From: an uncultured Bacillota bacterium
GTDB taxonomy: Bacteria; Bacillota_I; Bacilli_A; RF39; UBA660
Direction: 5' to 3'
Assembly: GCA_945867665.1 (NCBI GenBank)
Contig: CAMBIR010000002.1
Span: 136,625-200,624, forward strand
Length of the DNA stretch: 64,000 bases
Shown here piece after piece: positions 25,125 through 35,059 of this stretch; position 1 is the first letter of the stretch; each line of letters begins with the position of its first letter. Under the pieces are notes generated by a model, which did no database searches, was not told the origin of the DNA, and saw only the letters and a list, made by a program, of their open reading frames with translations. The position numbers and the translations under genes are program-made.

Positions 25125-25829
25125 ATGCGTGGTAAGTTGATTGTTTTAGAGGGAACAGATTGTTCTGGTAAAGAGACACAAGCCAATAAATTAGTAGAGC
25201 GATTAAATGAGATGGGGGTGATTTCTCAAAAGTTATCTTTTCCTAATTATGAAACGCCAACGGGAAAAATTATTGGTTCTTGTTATTTGGGGAAGGAAGA
25301 ATTATGTAGTGAGTATTTAAAAAATAGTAATGGTTGGTTTGAGGAAGGAGCTAGTAATGTGGATGGGATGGTTTCTTCTTTGTATTATGCGGCTGATCGA
25401 AAGTATAATATTTTGGAGTGTGAAAGGTTATTAGCGTCTGGGGTGAATGTTATTTTAGATAGATATACTTTTTCTAATATGGCACATCAAGGGGGAAAAA
25501 TTAGTGATCAAAGGGAGAGATTTCAGTTTTTTAAAAAGATTGAGACATTGGAATTTGATATTTTGGAATTACCTAAGCCGGATTTGGTGATATTATTGTA
25601 TGTTCCTTATCAAGTAACTTTAGCTTTGCAGGAAAAGAGAGAGAAAAATACTTCGTTAGATCAAAATGAGAAGGATAAAAAACATTTAAAGAGAGCAGAG
25701 CAGACTTATTTGGAATTAAGGGCTTTATATCATTTTAAGATGGTAGAGTGTGCTTATCAACTTGAAATGAGAAAAATAGAGGATATTCATGAGGAAGTTT
25801 TTGAAATTGTAAGTGAATTTTTGGGGTAA
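25125..25829 (+). CDS. tmk: thymidylate kinase (core copy)
   Basis: The 234-residue dTMP kinase has P-loop LEGTDCSGKETQ, the DRY motif VILDRYTFSNMAHQGG, and the insertion FPNYETPTGKIIG seen in the longer Firmicute and eukaryote-like forms. It supplies dTDP for DNA synthesis. It is longer and better conserved than the accessory kinase at 1917. A promoter TTTAGG-17-TATGAT lies at 25067-25095. The next gene follows after 6 bp. Confidence 0.88.
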   Translation: MRGKLIVLEGTDCSGKETQANKLVERLNEMGVISQKLSFPNYETPTGKIIGSCYLGKEELCSEYLKNSNGWFEEGASNVDGMVSSLYYAADRKYNILECERLLASGVNVILDRYTFSNMAHQGGKISDQRERFQFFKKIETLEFDILELPKPDLVILLYVPYQVTLALQEKREKNTSLDQNEKDKKHLKRAEQTYLELRALYHFKMVECAYQLEMRKIEDIHEEVFEIVSEFLG

Positions 25830-25835
25830 TTTTTG

Positions 25836-27161
25836 ATGAGAAGTTGGGGTAAATTTTTACACTTTGGATTATTTTTGCTTCTTTTTTTGACGATTTCTTT
25901 TTATTTATACCGGCTTAGGCCAATTACAGATGATGAGTTATATAATTATGGATATGTTCATAATATTATGTCTGGGTTAGTTCCTTACCTTGATTTTAAT
26001 ATGATTGTTTGTCCTTTGTTTTTTTATCTTGTTATTCCTTTTTTTTGTCTGTTAGGAGATAAGTTAATTGTTTATCATTTTATTCTTTCTTTTTTGATTA
26101 CTTTTATTTTTTATGAAGGTTTTAGGAAGATTGGCTATCAAATGGTAGCGGTATTAGGATTTATTTTGTTTTATCCTTATACTGGTTATAATGTTTTTTG
26201 TCTTTTTTTATTATTTTTGATGATATTTTATCAGGATAAGGAATGGATGAAGAAGTTTAGGCCGTTATTTATTATTATGATGTTTTTGACTAAGCAGACG
26301 TTAGGGCTAATGATTGTTCCCAGTTTTATTGAAACAAAGCGGCGAAAGAAACTAGTTTTCATTTATTTGGTTTCTATTTTGTTTTTTGTTTTATATTTAG
26401 TTTCTTTTAATAGTTTTTTTTCTTTTGTTAATTATTGCTTTTTGGGGATGTTTGATTTTACTTCGAAAAATGGGACAGTCATTTCTCCTTTGATGGTAGT
26501 AGAGTTTATGATTATGGGATTATTATTTCTTTTTTATTTAAGAAGTCTGGATATTCATTTTCTTTATTTATTCTTTTTTCAAATTATTGTTTTTCCAATT
26601 GTAGATTATCTTCATTTTTGTATTGGGGTTGCACCAGTTGTTTATTATTTTCTTTTGTATTTTAAAAATAAAAAATTTGTTTTTCATCATATTTTTACTT
26701 TTTCTTTTGCTGTTACTTTAACTTTGCATTTTGTTTTATTTTCTGTTATAGATTATTCTCTTTTTTCTTGGTATTCTGTTCATAATTTTATGGATGGGCG
26801 TCTTGTTGCTAATTCGACATATTCTTTAATTCAAGCGATTGACCGTAAGGATTTTTTTGAAAAAAGGGTTTTTGTTTTAGGAAATTTTTCTTATTTTGTG
26901 AAATTAAATTTAGATATTCCTATTGATTGTTATGATAATATTAATCAGGGGAATATGGGATATCGGGGCGAAGAGGTATATATTGATAATATTCGTGAGA
27001 CTTGTCAGGAGAGGGAGTGTATTTTTCTTTTTAATGATAGTGAGTCTTATGATAAAAATAAGTCTCAAACAAGTAAGAAAATATTAAATTATATTAAAAA
27101 TAATTATCAATTATTTTATTCATCTGTTGAGATGGATATGTATAGAAATTATAAAAAATAG
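25836..27161 (+). CDS. GT-C-like polytopic glycosyltransferase
   Basis: This is a 441-residue protein with about eleven membrane helices. An acidic motif ITDDELYNYGY in the first outer loop is typical of GT-C (PMT/GT39-like) transferases that use polyprenyl-phosphate sugars. A soluble C-terminal domain of about 110 residues follows, with strand ANSTYSLIQAIDRKDFFEKR and Cys pair TCQERECIF. ATG 25836 is preferred to TTG 25833. It is cotranscribed with tmk, without obvious functional link. Substrate is unknown; protein or wall-polymer glycosylation is inferred. Confidence 0.6.
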   Translation: MRSWGKFLHFGLFLLLFLTISFYLYRLRPITDDELYNYGYVHNIMSGLVPYLDFNMIVCPLFFYLVIPFFCLLGDKLIVYHFILSFLITFIFYEGFRKIGYQMVAVLGFILFYPYTGYNVFCLFLLFLMIFYQDKEWMKKFRPLFIIMMFLTKQTLGLMIVPSFIETKRRKKLVFIYLVSILFFVLYLVSFNSFFSFVNYCFLGMFDFTSKNGTVISPLMVVEFMIMGLLFLFYLRSLDIHFLYLFFFQIIVFPIVDYLHFCIGVAPVVYYFLLYFKNKKFVFHHIFTFSFAVTLTLHFVLFSVIDYSLFSWYSVHNFMDGRLVANSTYSLIQAIDRKDFFEKRVFVLGNFSYFVKLNLDIPIDCYDNINQGNMGYRGEEVYIDNIRETCQERECIFLFNDSESYDKNKSQTSKKILNYIKNNYQLFYSSVEMDMYRNYKK

Positions 27162-27163
27162 TC

Positions 27164-27192
27164 TTGCGTTTTTGAATTAGTTTTGCTATACT
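27164..27192 (+). promoter_or_regulatory. sigma-A promoter
   Basis: TTGCGT (27164-27169), 17 bp, TATACT (27187-27192), just upstream of secreted protein 3. Confidence 0.65.
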
Positions 27193-27224
27193 TGAGATAT
27201 AAAATAAGGAGGATATAGATAGAA

Positions 27225-28241
27225 GTGGAACAGAGAAAAGATGGGCATATTAGTAATGTTTTTTATGCAGTGATTGGGGTTGCTACTTTAATGATTGCTA
27301 TTATTGGAGCAACTTTTGCTTATTATACGGCTACGGCTACAAATGCTACTACATTAAAAGGTAATATGGCGACAATTAGTTTTGATTTAGATGTTAAAAA
27401 AGTAACGAATAAGGATGATACTAAGGGTGGACTTATTCCAATGTCAAATAATATGATGGAACAGGCTTTAACAAAAAATGCTGGTGCATCTGATAAAGGA
27501 ATATGTGTAGATGATAATGGAAATGCTGTTTGTCAGGTATATAAAATTACGGTTGTTAATACATCAACTGCTAGTATGTTTTTAGATGGATATGTTACTT
27601 TGAGTGGTGGTTCTGGGGTTCCTGCTGATTATACTGCTACGACTGCTAATAAGACAACAATGAGATGGGCACAGGTATTTTGTAGTACAGAGTCATCTAA
27701 TTTGGTTACTGCTTGTACAACGGCAGGAGATTCAACGGTACGCTCAACTAATAAAATTACTTTTGCGGCTTTGGGTGGTACTGGTGTGAAGACTGATTCT
27801 TTGAATAAAGGGGAAATAAAGTCAGCCCGTGATGATGTTGTTTATGCACAAGATAATGCTAATGCTGCTCAAATTCAAGGAAATAAATATGAGGTAATTA
27901 AGCAAAATTATATTCGTGTAAGTGATCATGTTGCAGGTAATTATATTTATAAGAGAGCGAGTGATACAACTTCAGCTTTAGTGTATAATCAATATTTGGA
28001 TGCTAATGATGGAAAGAGTGAAAATAATAGTGGAACAAGTAGTACTACTTTTAAAGATGCACAAGTATATTACATTGTAGTGTGGCTTAGTGAGAATGGT
28101 CATAACCAAACGCAAGGGGCTACGGATGCTAGTGCTGAGCTTACAAACTTTTTCCAAGGTAATGTAACATTTATTTCAGCACAAGGTAGTGAGGTTACCG
28201 CTACATTTAGTGGACATACTAGAGTTAATCCAAATACTTAA
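27225..28241 (+). CDS. secreted YAY-signal protein 3
   Basis: At 338 residues this is the largest of three paralogues (others at 13873 and 14556). The signal part FYAVIGVATLMIAIIGATFAYY is followed by TTLKGNMATISFDLDVKK. The paired Cys occurs in GICVDDNGNAVCQVYKITV, and the strand YYIVVWLSENGHNQTQG and end FFQGNVTFISAQGSEVTATF match protein 2. An insert of about 100 residues with a Cys pair (CSTES...ACT) distinguishes it. GTG 27225 lies 12 nt after AAGGAGG, a long spacing, with no better codon in frame. It has its own promoter and strong terminator. A surface role is inferred. Confidence 0.65.
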   Translation: MEQRKDGHISNVFYAVIGVATLMIAIIGATFAYYTATATNATTLKGNMATISFDLDVKKVTNKDDTKGGLIPMSNNMMEQALTKNAGASDKGICVDDNGNAVCQVYKITVVNTSTASMFLDGYVTLSGGSGVPADYTATTANKTTMRWAQVFCSTESSNLVTACTTAGDSTVRSTNKITFAALGGTGVKTDSLNKGEIKSARDDVVYAQDNANAAQIQGNKYEVIKQNYIRVSDHVAGNYIYKRASDTTSALVYNQYLDANDGKSENNSGTSSTTFKDAQVYYIVVWLSENGHNQTQGATDASAELTNFFQGNVTFISAQGSEVTATFSGHTRVNPNT

Positions 28242-28260
28242 TAAATTATTTATTTTTATG

Positions 28261-28300
28261 ATAAGTTTTTCAAAAAATTCTTTGAAAGACTTATTTTTTT
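28261..28300 (+). terminator. strong terminator of secreted protein 3
   Basis: ATAAGTTTTTCAAA (28261-28274) and TTTGAAAGACTTAT (28281-28294) make a 14-bp stem with one G-T pair and a following T run. Confidence 0.85.
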
Positions 28301-28324
28301 ATGGGAAAAAATGTAGAAATATCA

Positions 28325-28353
28325 TTGACTATGAATCCTGAATTTGCTATGCT
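28325..28353 (+). promoter_or_regulatory. sigma-A promoter of rnr
   Basis: TTGACT (28325-28330), 17 bp, TATGCT (28348-28353). Confidence 0.65.
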
Positions 28354-28403
28354 TTTATTGGATAAAAGGTAAGTAGAGGTTTTATCTGTAAAGAAGAGGT
28401 GAG

Positions 28404-30542
28404 ATGATGGAGGAAGAAATCATTCAATTGTTATCTAATCAAAGTAGGCCTTCGATGAGTTCTATTGAGATTAATGATGCATTAGGCTATAAATCTATTG
28501 AAGATTATAAGAAGTTAATGGAAAAGTTAGAAGAGATGACGCAAGAGGGAATTCTTTATTATAGTGAAAAGAAGAAAAAATATTTATTGTTAAAAAATAG
28601 TCATTTACTTAAAGGAAAGTTATTGATGAATCCTAAAGGTTTTGGTTTTGTTGAAATTGGTGAGGGGCGACGTGATATCTATATTAATAGGGATAATTTA
28701 GGGGATGCTAGAAATTTAGATACTGTTTTAATTGAGCTTATTTCCGATAAGATGGAAGGAAAAATTGTTAAGGTTATTAAGAGAAATGTAGAACCAATTG
28801 TTGGAGAAGTTTATTTTAAAGATGGTAAATGTATGGTTCATCCAGATAAAAAAGAGTTTATGGATATGGAGATTATTCCGGAATGTCAAAAGGGGTTAGT
28901 TGATGGTCATAAAGTAGTGGTAGAGCCAATTAATAGTAGTCATTATATTGGAAGTGTTACGCACGTTATTGGTCATAAAAATGATGTTGGAGTAGATATT
29001 TTGTCTTACGTTTATGAACATAATTTTATGCCGAAATTTCCTGAAGAAGTTTTAGATGAAATTAGTAATTTGCCGGATAATATTTTGAATGAAGATTTAT
29101 CGGAACGTTTAGATTTAAGAGATAGAACTATATTTACGATTGATGGAGATGATACTAAGGATATTGATGATGCAATTAGTATTTTAAAGTTTGATGATGG
29201 GACATATGAGTTGGGAGTACATATTGCTGATGTTAGTCACTATGTAAAGCCAGGGACTTTGTTAGATGAGGAGGCTTATAAGAGGGGAACTAGTGTTTAT
29301 TTAGTTGATCGTGTTATTCCAATGTTGCCGCATCGTTTATCTAATGGAATTTGTTCATTAAATCCAAATGTTGATCGATTGGCGATGTCATGTATTATGA
29401 AGATTGATGCGAATGGTAATGTGATTAAGGAATGGATTGGAAAATCAGTTATTCGAAGTAGGATTCAAATGACTTATAAAAAAGTTAATGATATTTTAGA
29501 TCATCATATTGTTGCGAATGGCTACGAAGATTTTGTTGATGATTTAGAGGTAATGAAGAAATTATCAGATATTCTTAGAAGAAAGATGATAAAGAGAGGA
29601 TATATTGAGTTTCATAGTAATGAGGCAAAGATTTTAGTGGATGAGGATTGCAAGCCTGTTGATATTATTCTTCGTGAAGAAGGAACAGGGGAGAATATGA
29701 TTGAAAATTTTATGGTTATTGCTAATGAGACGGTAGCAAGTTCTATTTTTTATAAGAATCTTCCAGGAATTTATCGGGTACATGCTAAGCCTGATGAGAA
29801 AAGGTTAATTAGTTTCTTTAATTTTATTTCTTCTAGGGGATATAAGGTAAATGGGAAAAAACGAGAATTTAGTTCTAGGGATTTACAAAATATTTTAAAT
29901 CAGTTAAAGGATAAGCCTGATGCTAAAATATTAAATGATTTGGCAATTCGAAGTCAAGCAAAAGCAGAGTATTCAGCAGATAATATTGGGCATTTTGGGC
30001 TTGGAAGTAAGTGCTATGCACATTTTACGTCTCCTATTAGGCGGTATCCAGATTTAATTTTACATCGTCTTGTTAAAGATTATTCTCTTCATTATTCAAA
30101 TGAAATTATTTCTTATTGGGAAGAAAATTTACCAGTGATGGCTCTTCATTGTTCGGTTAAGGAACAAGATGCAGTAAAGTGTGAGCGAGATGTTGATGAT
30201 ATGAAAAAAGCTGAATATATGGAAAGCCATATTGGTGAGAAATTTACGGGTGTTATTTCAGGTGTTCAAGAATTTGGTGTATTTGTGGAACTTCCTAATA
30301 CTGTGGAGGGGCTTGTTAAGACAGAAGATATGCCTCGTGGAGGGTATCGGTATATTGAGGATGCAATGTGTTTAATTAATTCAAAGACAAAAGAAAAATA
30401 TGGTTTTGGTGATGAAGTTATCGTGCAAGTAACTCGTGCAAATAAAGAAAGTGCAATGATTGATTTTAAATTGTTGGAGAAAATTGAAAATAAAGAGCAA
30501 GAAGAAAATTTTTCTAAAAAGTATATTCGTAAAAAAGGATAG
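28404..30542 (+). CDS. rnr: ribonuclease R
   Basis: The 712-residue 3'-5' exoribonuclease has an N-terminal winged helix and cold-shock domains. The RNB catalytic domain carries FTIDGDDTKDIDDAI with all four metal Asp residues, and HFTSPIRRYPDL. A C-terminal S1 domain (FTGVISGVQEFGVFVEL) precedes a Lys-rich tail. It degrades structured RNA and matures tmRNA. AGAGGTGAG precedes ATG 28404; ATG 28407 is equally possible. smpB and secG, common neighbours, are not here; capA-like genes follow after 9 bp. Confidence 0.93.
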   Translation: MMEEEIIQLLSNQSRPSMSSIEINDALGYKSIEDYKKLMEKLEEMTQEGILYYSEKKKKYLLLKNSHLLKGKLLMNPKGFGFVEIGEGRRDIYINRDNLGDARNLDTVLIELISDKMEGKIVKVIKRNVEPIVGEVYFKDGKCMVHPDKKEFMDMEIIPECQKGLVDGHKVVVEPINSSHYIGSVTHVIGHKNDVGVDILSYVYEHNFMPKFPEEVLDEISNLPDNILNEDLSERLDLRDRTIFTIDGDDTKDIDDAISILKFDDGTYELGVHIADVSHYVKPGTLLDEEAYKRGTSVYLVDRVIPMLPHRLSNGICSLNPNVDRLAMSCIMKIDANGNVIKEWIGKSVIRSRIQMTYKKVNDILDHHIVANGYEDFVDDLEVMKKLSDILRRKMIKRGYIEFHSNEAKILVDEDCKPVDIILREEGTGENMIENFMVIANETVASSIFYKNLPGIYRVHAKPDEKRLISFFNFISSRGYKVNGKKREFSSRDLQNILNQLKDKPDAKILNDLAIRSQAKAEYSADNIGHFGLGSKCYAHFTSPIRRYPDLILHRLVKDYSLHYSNEIISYWEENLPVMALHCSVKEQDAVKCERDVDDMKKAEYMESHIGEKFTGVISGVQEFGVFVELPNTVEGLVKTEDMPRGGYRYIEDAMCLINSKTKEKYGFGDEVIVQVTRANKESAMIDFKLLEKIENKEQEENFSKKYIRKKG

Positions 30543-30551
30543 AGGGTATTC

Positions 30552-31793
30552 ATGAAGAAAAAAAGAAAGTTAAAATTGGGAAATATTTTTATTGCGATTA
30601 GTTTAGTCATTTTATTTTCGTTAGTTGGTATTTACTTTTTTAAGAAAAGTACTTATGTTGAAGGTGAAAATTCTAAAAATTTAGAGAATAGTCGTGAAAA
30701 TATTGTTGTAGAGGAGAAGATGTATAAGGCATCGATGGTGATGGTAGGAGATAATTTGATTCATTCTAGTATTTATAAGGATGCTAGTGATGGAGCGGGA
30801 GGGTATGATTTTACGAAGATGTATTCTATTGTAAAACCTTTGATTAAGAACTACGATATTGCTTACTATAATCAGGAGACGGTTTTAGGGGGAAAAGAAC
30901 TTGGTGTTAGTGATTATCCAACTTTTAATTCTCCTCAAGAAGTAGGGGATGCAATGATAGATGCTGGGTTTAATTTGGTTTCTCTTGCGAGTAATCATAC
31001 CATGGACTCTGGAGAAAAGGCTGTTCTTGCTTCTAGAAATTATTGGGATACTAAGTCGGATGTTTTAGCGGTTGGTAGTTATGCTAGTCTAGAAGATAGG
31101 GATAAAGTTAGAATTGTTGAAAAAAATCATATTACTTATACGATGTTAAATTATACTTATGGGACGAATGGAATAAGTGTTCCTAGTGGAAAAGAATACT
31201 TAGTTAATGTTTGGCCTACGGATTTAGAAATTAATGATATTAAAAAGGATAGTCAATATCAGTCTTATAAAGAGCAAGTGAAAAAAGATATTGAGGCTGT
31301 TCGAGATAAGGTTGATGTTTTGATGGTAGCGATGCACTGGGGGGTAGAATATACAGATGTACCAACAGAGTATGAAAAAGATATGGCGTCTTTCTTAGCT
31401 GATTTAGGAGTTGATATTATTATTGGGTCACATCCTCATGTAATTCAGCCTGTTACTTGGATTGATAAGACTTTAGTCATTTATTCTTTGGGGAATTTTA
31501 TTTCGGCACAGTATCAGGATAGTGATTATAATAAGATGGTAGGACTAATGTCTAGTTTAGAAATTGAAAAGAAAGTTAAAGGGGAAGATGTTCAAATTAC
31601 GATTTCTAATATTCAAAATGACCTGGTTTATACTTATTATAAGAATTGGCGCAATTTTAAGGTTATTCCTTTTTCGGTAAAAGAGATTGCGGATTATTTG
31701 CCTGATTATAAGAGAATTCATGATAAGTATGCTCGTGTTGTTAAGGGAATGGATTCTTCGATTTCGGTAGTTCCTGCTTATGGAGGAGAGTAA
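30552..31793 (+). CDS. CapA/PgsA-like surface protein, copy 1
   Basis: The 413-residue protein has one N-terminal membrane anchor (residues 11-29) and a metallophosphoesterase-like CapA domain outside. Motifs are MVMVGDNLIHS, YYNQETVLGG, LASNHTMDSGE, VAMHWGVEY and GSHPHVIQPVT, with the His/Asp/Asn residues of the family. Relatives take part in poly-gamma-glutamate or capsule assembly, although capB and capC partners are not nearby. It follows rnr by 9 bp and overlaps copy 2 by one base. Confidence 0.8.
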   Translation: MKKKRKLKLGNIFIAISLVILFSLVGIYFFKKSTYVEGENSKNLENSRENIVVEEKMYKASMVMVGDNLIHSSIYKDASDGAGGYDFTKMYSIVKPLIKNYDIAYYNQETVLGGKELGVSDYPTFNSPQEVGDAMIDAGFNLVSLASNHTMDSGEKAVLASRNYWDTKSDVLAVGSYASLEDRDKVRIVEKNHITYTMLNYTYGTNGISVPSGKEYLVNVWPTDLEINDIKKDSQYQSYKEQVKKDIEAVRDKVDVLMVAMHWGVEYTDVPTEYEKDMASFLADLGVDIIIGSHPHVIQPVTWIDKTLVIYSLGNFISAQYQDSDYNKMVGLMSSLEIEKKVKGEDVQITISNIQNDLVYTYYKNWRNFKVIPFSVKEIADYLPDYKRIHDKYARVVKGMDSSISVVPAYGGE

Positions 31794-32995
31794 TGAGAGG
31801 AAGAAATAAGAACTATCGATATTTATTTCTTTTTTTCGTTGTTGCTATTTTTACTTTTATTGGGAGTATAAGTGTTAAGTATTTTTTGCCCTTTAATCAA
31901 AAAGAGGGGATGGAAGAGGAGAAAAATACTTCTATAGATAGTACTGAAAAGATAGAGAAATTATCTATGGTAATGGTTGGGGATAATTTAATTCATGATA
32001 AGATTTATCAATATGCTAAGACGAATGATGGCTATGACTTTAGGTCTATTTTGAAAGAGATTAAACCGATTGTAGAGAAGTATGATATTGCGTATTATAA
32101 TCAAGAGACAATTCTTGGGGGAAGTGAGATTGGTGTATCTAGTTATCCGGCATTTAATAGTCCTTATGAGGTGGGAGATGCAATGATTGATGTGGGATTT
32201 AATTTGGTTTCTTTGGCTACAAATCATACAATGGATAGAGGAGAGAAGGCAATTTTAAATTCAAGAAAATATTGGAATAGGCATGGTGATGTACTTGCGG
32301 CTGGAAGTTATGCTAGTCTAGAAGATAGAGATAGAGTTAGAATTGTTAAAAAAAATAATATTACTTATACAATGTTAAATTATACTTATGGAACAAATGG
32401 GATAAATGTTCCTAGTGGAAAAGAATACTTAGTTAATGTTTGGCCAGTTACGGGGAATAATCCAGATAATGATATGCCTTATCAAGAGTATAAGGAACAG
32501 GTAAAACAAGATATTGATAGTGTTCGAGATAAGGTTGATGTTTTGATTGTGGCGATGCATTGGGGAATTGAATATGAGAATATGCCTAATAAATATCAAG
32601 AGGATATGGCGTCTTTTTTAGCAAGTTTAGGGGTTAATATTGTTATTGGTACTCATCCCCATGTGGTTCAACCCGTTACTTGGATAGGAAATACATTAGT
32701 CATTTATTCTTTGGGGAATTTTTTATCTGCTCATGAAGTTGTAAATATGGGAAATCGAGTAGGTTTAATGGTGATTCTTGATATTTATAAGAAAGATGGG
32801 ATAATAACACTAAGAAATTTAACTTGTGAGTTATTATATACTTATTATACTTCTTCTTATCAAGATTTTTTGATTGTACCTTTTAGCTTGATGGAAGATA
32901 AATATTTGTCTAATTATAGGGATATTTATTATCAATATAAAAAAATTGTTCAAGGATTGGATGAAAATATTTTTGTTAAAGATATGAAACATTAA
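31793..32995 (+). CDS. CapA/PgsA-like surface protein, copy 2
   Basis: This 400-residue tandem paralogue of the preceding protein has the same anchor and motifs (MVMVGDNLIHD, YYNQETILGG, LATNHTMDRGE, GTHPHVVQPVT). Start and stop overlap in TAATG, so translation is coupled. Several stretches are nearly identical at DNA level to copy 1, for example around 32408-32445 versus 31170-31207, while the membrane and linker parts have diverged. Both retain the predicted catalytic residues. Confidence 0.8.
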   Translation: MRGRNKNYRYLFLFFVVAIFTFIGSISVKYFLPFNQKEGMEEEKNTSIDSTEKIEKLSMVMVGDNLIHDKIYQYAKTNDGYDFRSILKEIKPIVEKYDIAYYNQETILGGSEIGVSSYPAFNSPYEVGDAMIDVGFNLVSLATNHTMDRGEKAILNSRKYWNRHGDVLAAGSYASLEDRDRVRIVKKNNITYTMLNYTYGTNGINVPSGKEYLVNVWPVTGNNPDNDMPYQEYKEQVKQDIDSVRDKVDVLIVAMHWGIEYENMPNKYQEDMASFLASLGVNIVIGTHPHVVQPVTWIGNTLVIYSLGNFLSAHEVVNMGNRVGLMVILDIYKKDGIITLRNLTCELLYTYYTSSYQDFLIVPFSLMEDKYLSNYRDIYYQYKKIVQGLDENIFVKDMKH

Positions 32996-33031
32996 GAGTT
33001 TTGTTTTATGGTGATATTTGATAATTAACTT

Positions 33032-33062
33032 AAAAGAAATATTCTTTGGAATATTCTTTTTT
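33032..33062 (+). terminator. terminator of the rnr-capA operon
   Basis: AAAAGAA-A-TATTC and GAATATTCTTTT pair around TTTG with one bulge and a T tail; the 3' arm overlaps the parE -35. Confidence 0.7.
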
Positions 33063-33074
33063 ATGTGGTATAAT
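33046..33074 (+). promoter_or_regulatory. sigma-A promoter of parE
   Basis: TTGGAA (33046-33051), 17 bp, TATAAT (33069-33074). Confidence 0.65.
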
Positions 33075-33102
33075 GTTTAAAGATTAGAAAGCGGTAGATA
33101 GG

Positions 33103-35019
33103 ATGACAAATAAAGTAGAAAATAATTATAATGAAGATTCGATTAAAATATTAGAAGGATTAGAGGCAGTTAGGAAAAGACCTGGAATGTATATCGGGTC
33201 TACTGATAAGAGAGGGCTTCATCATTTGGTGTGGGAAATTGTTGATAATGGTGTAGATGAAGCATTGAATGGGTATGGAAATCATTTAGAGATTACGATT
33301 CATTCTGATGATTCTATTAGTGTTACTGACCATGGGAGAGGAATTCCTACAGGAATGCATTCTTCTGGAAAAAGTACTCCAGAAGTAATTTATACAGTTC
33401 TTCATGCTGGTGGAAAGTTTTCAGAAGGTGGCTATAAGGTAAGTGGTGGTCTTCATGGTGTTGGTGCATCTGTTGTGAATGCTTTGTCTAGTTTTATGGA
33501 AGTTACTACAAGATATCATGGAGAAGAATATTATATTTCTTTTAAAAATGGTGGTCATGTTGATAAAAAATTAACTAAGTTAGGAAATACCAATAAATCA
33601 GGGACGACGGTTCATTTTATGCCAGATGCGGATATTTTTAGTAGTACGAAATTTAATTTTAGTACGATTTGTGAGCGAATGCAAGAATGTGCTTTTTTGG
33701 TGAATGGACTTGCGATTACCATTACTGATGAGGCTTTAGGTAAGAGTGAGAAGTATTTATATCATAATGGATTAGAATCTTTTATTTTATATTTAAATGA
33801 GGGAAAGAATGCTTTACATAAGGTATTATGTTTTAAAGCAAAGAAGGACAATGTTAATGTTAGCGTTGCTCTTCAATATACGGATGGCTATTCTGAGAAT
33901 ATTATTTCTTTTGTCAATAATGTAAAGACTAGTGATGGTGGGTCACATGAAGTTGGATTTAAGACGGCTTTAACGAAAGTTCTTAATGATTATGCTAGAG
34001 AGAATAATTTTATAAAGGCTCGGGATAGAGCTTTTGAAGGAACTGATGTTAGGGAAGGATTGACGGCAATTATTAGTGTTCAAATTCCAGAGTCAATTCT
34101 TCAGTTTGAGGGACAGACAAAGGCAAAATTAGGAACTCCTATTGCAAGAAGTATTGTTGAGTCTGTTACTACAGAGAAGTTAAAATTCTTTTTGGAAGAA
34201 AATAAGTCTATTGCAACGATGATTGTTACAAAGGCCTTAAAGGGAAAAGACGCCAGGGAAGCGGCAAGGAAAGCTAGAGAAGAATCTAGAAAAGGGAAAG
34301 ATTCTAAAAAGATTGAGAAGATTCTTAGTGGAAAATTAACGCCAGCACAGACTAAGGATAAATTGGCACGTGAACTTTTTATTGTTGAGGGAGATTCTGC
34401 TGGTGGCTCGGCAAAGCAAGGGAGAAATCGACGGACTCAGGCTATTTTGCCACTTCGTGGTAAAGTTTTAAATACGGAGAAGGCAAAGTTAGAAGATATT
34501 TTTAAGAATGAAGAGATTAATACATTAATTCATACTATTGGTGCGGGGTATGGGAATAATTTTAATATTAATGATATTTGTTATGGTAAGGTCATTATTA
34601 TGACGGATGCTGATGATGATGGTGCTCATATTCAGTGTTTACTTTTGACTTTCTTCTATCGCTATATGAAGCCTTTAATTGAAAATGGAAATTTGTATAT
34701 TGCAATGCCACCTTTATATAAATTGACGCTTGGGAATAAGGAGCATTATTTGTGGACGAATGAAGAGTTAAGAGAGATGACTCGAGGAAAGAGTAATTAT
34801 AAGATTCAAAGATATAAAGGGCTAGGGGAGATGAATGCACATCAGTTATGGGAGACGACGATGGATCCGGAACATAGAAGTTTAGTTAAGGTAAATATTA
34901 CGGATGTTGCTCTTGCTGAAAAAAGGGTTTCTGTTTTGATGGGAGATGCTGTTGAGCCTAGAAAGAATTGGATTAATGAGAATGTTGTCTTTACTTTAGA
35001 GGATAGTTATAAAATATAA
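33103..35019 (+). CDS. parE: DNA topoisomerase IV subunit B
   Basis: The 638-residue ATPase subunit has a GHKL domain with IVDNGVDEAL, GRGIPTGMH and GGLHGVGASVVNALS. The TOPRIM motifs are LFIVEGDSAGGSAKQGR and MTDADDDGAHI. The GLHHLVWEIVDN and PTGMHSSGKSTPEVI wording is ParE rather than GyrB. With ParC it decatenates chromosomes. parC, normally the next gene, is absent; tadA follows after 40 bp. GyrB cannot be excluded by motif alone, but the sequence favours ParE. Confidence 0.85.
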   Translation: MTNKVENNYNEDSIKILEGLEAVRKRPGMYIGSTDKRGLHHLVWEIVDNGVDEALNGYGNHLEITIHSDDSISVTDHGRGIPTGMHSSGKSTPEVIYTVLHAGGKFSEGGYKVSGGLHGVGASVVNALSSFMEVTTRYHGEEYYISFKNGGHVDKKLTKLGNTNKSGTTVHFMPDADIFSSTKFNFSTICERMQECAFLVNGLAITITDEALGKSEKYLYHNGLESFILYLNEGKNALHKVLCFKAKKDNVNVSVALQYTDGYSENIISFVNNVKTSDGGSHEVGFKTALTKVLNDYARENNFIKARDRAFEGTDVREGLTAIISVQIPESILQFEGQTKAKLGTPIARSIVESVTTEKLKFFLEENKSIATMIVTKALKGKDAREAARKAREESRKGKDSKKIEKILSGKLTPAQTKDKLARELFIVEGDSAGGSAKQGRNRRTQAILPLRGKVLNTEKAKLEDIFKNEEINTLIHTIGAGYGNNFNINDICYGKVIIMTDADDDGAHIQCLLLTFFYRYMKPLIENGNLYIAMPPLYKLTLGNKEHYLWTNEELREMTRGKSNYKIQRYKGLGEMNAHQLWETTMDPEHRSLVKVNITDVALAEKRVSVLMGDAVEPRKNWINENVVFTLEDSYKI

Positions 35020-35059
35020 AATACTTAAAAATTATTTTTCTAAAAAGATAGGGATTATT

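Noticed and set aside
30266..30610. Antisense ORF across the end of rnr
   Set aside because: Opposite-strand shadow of the S1 domain codons; no start site or terminator.
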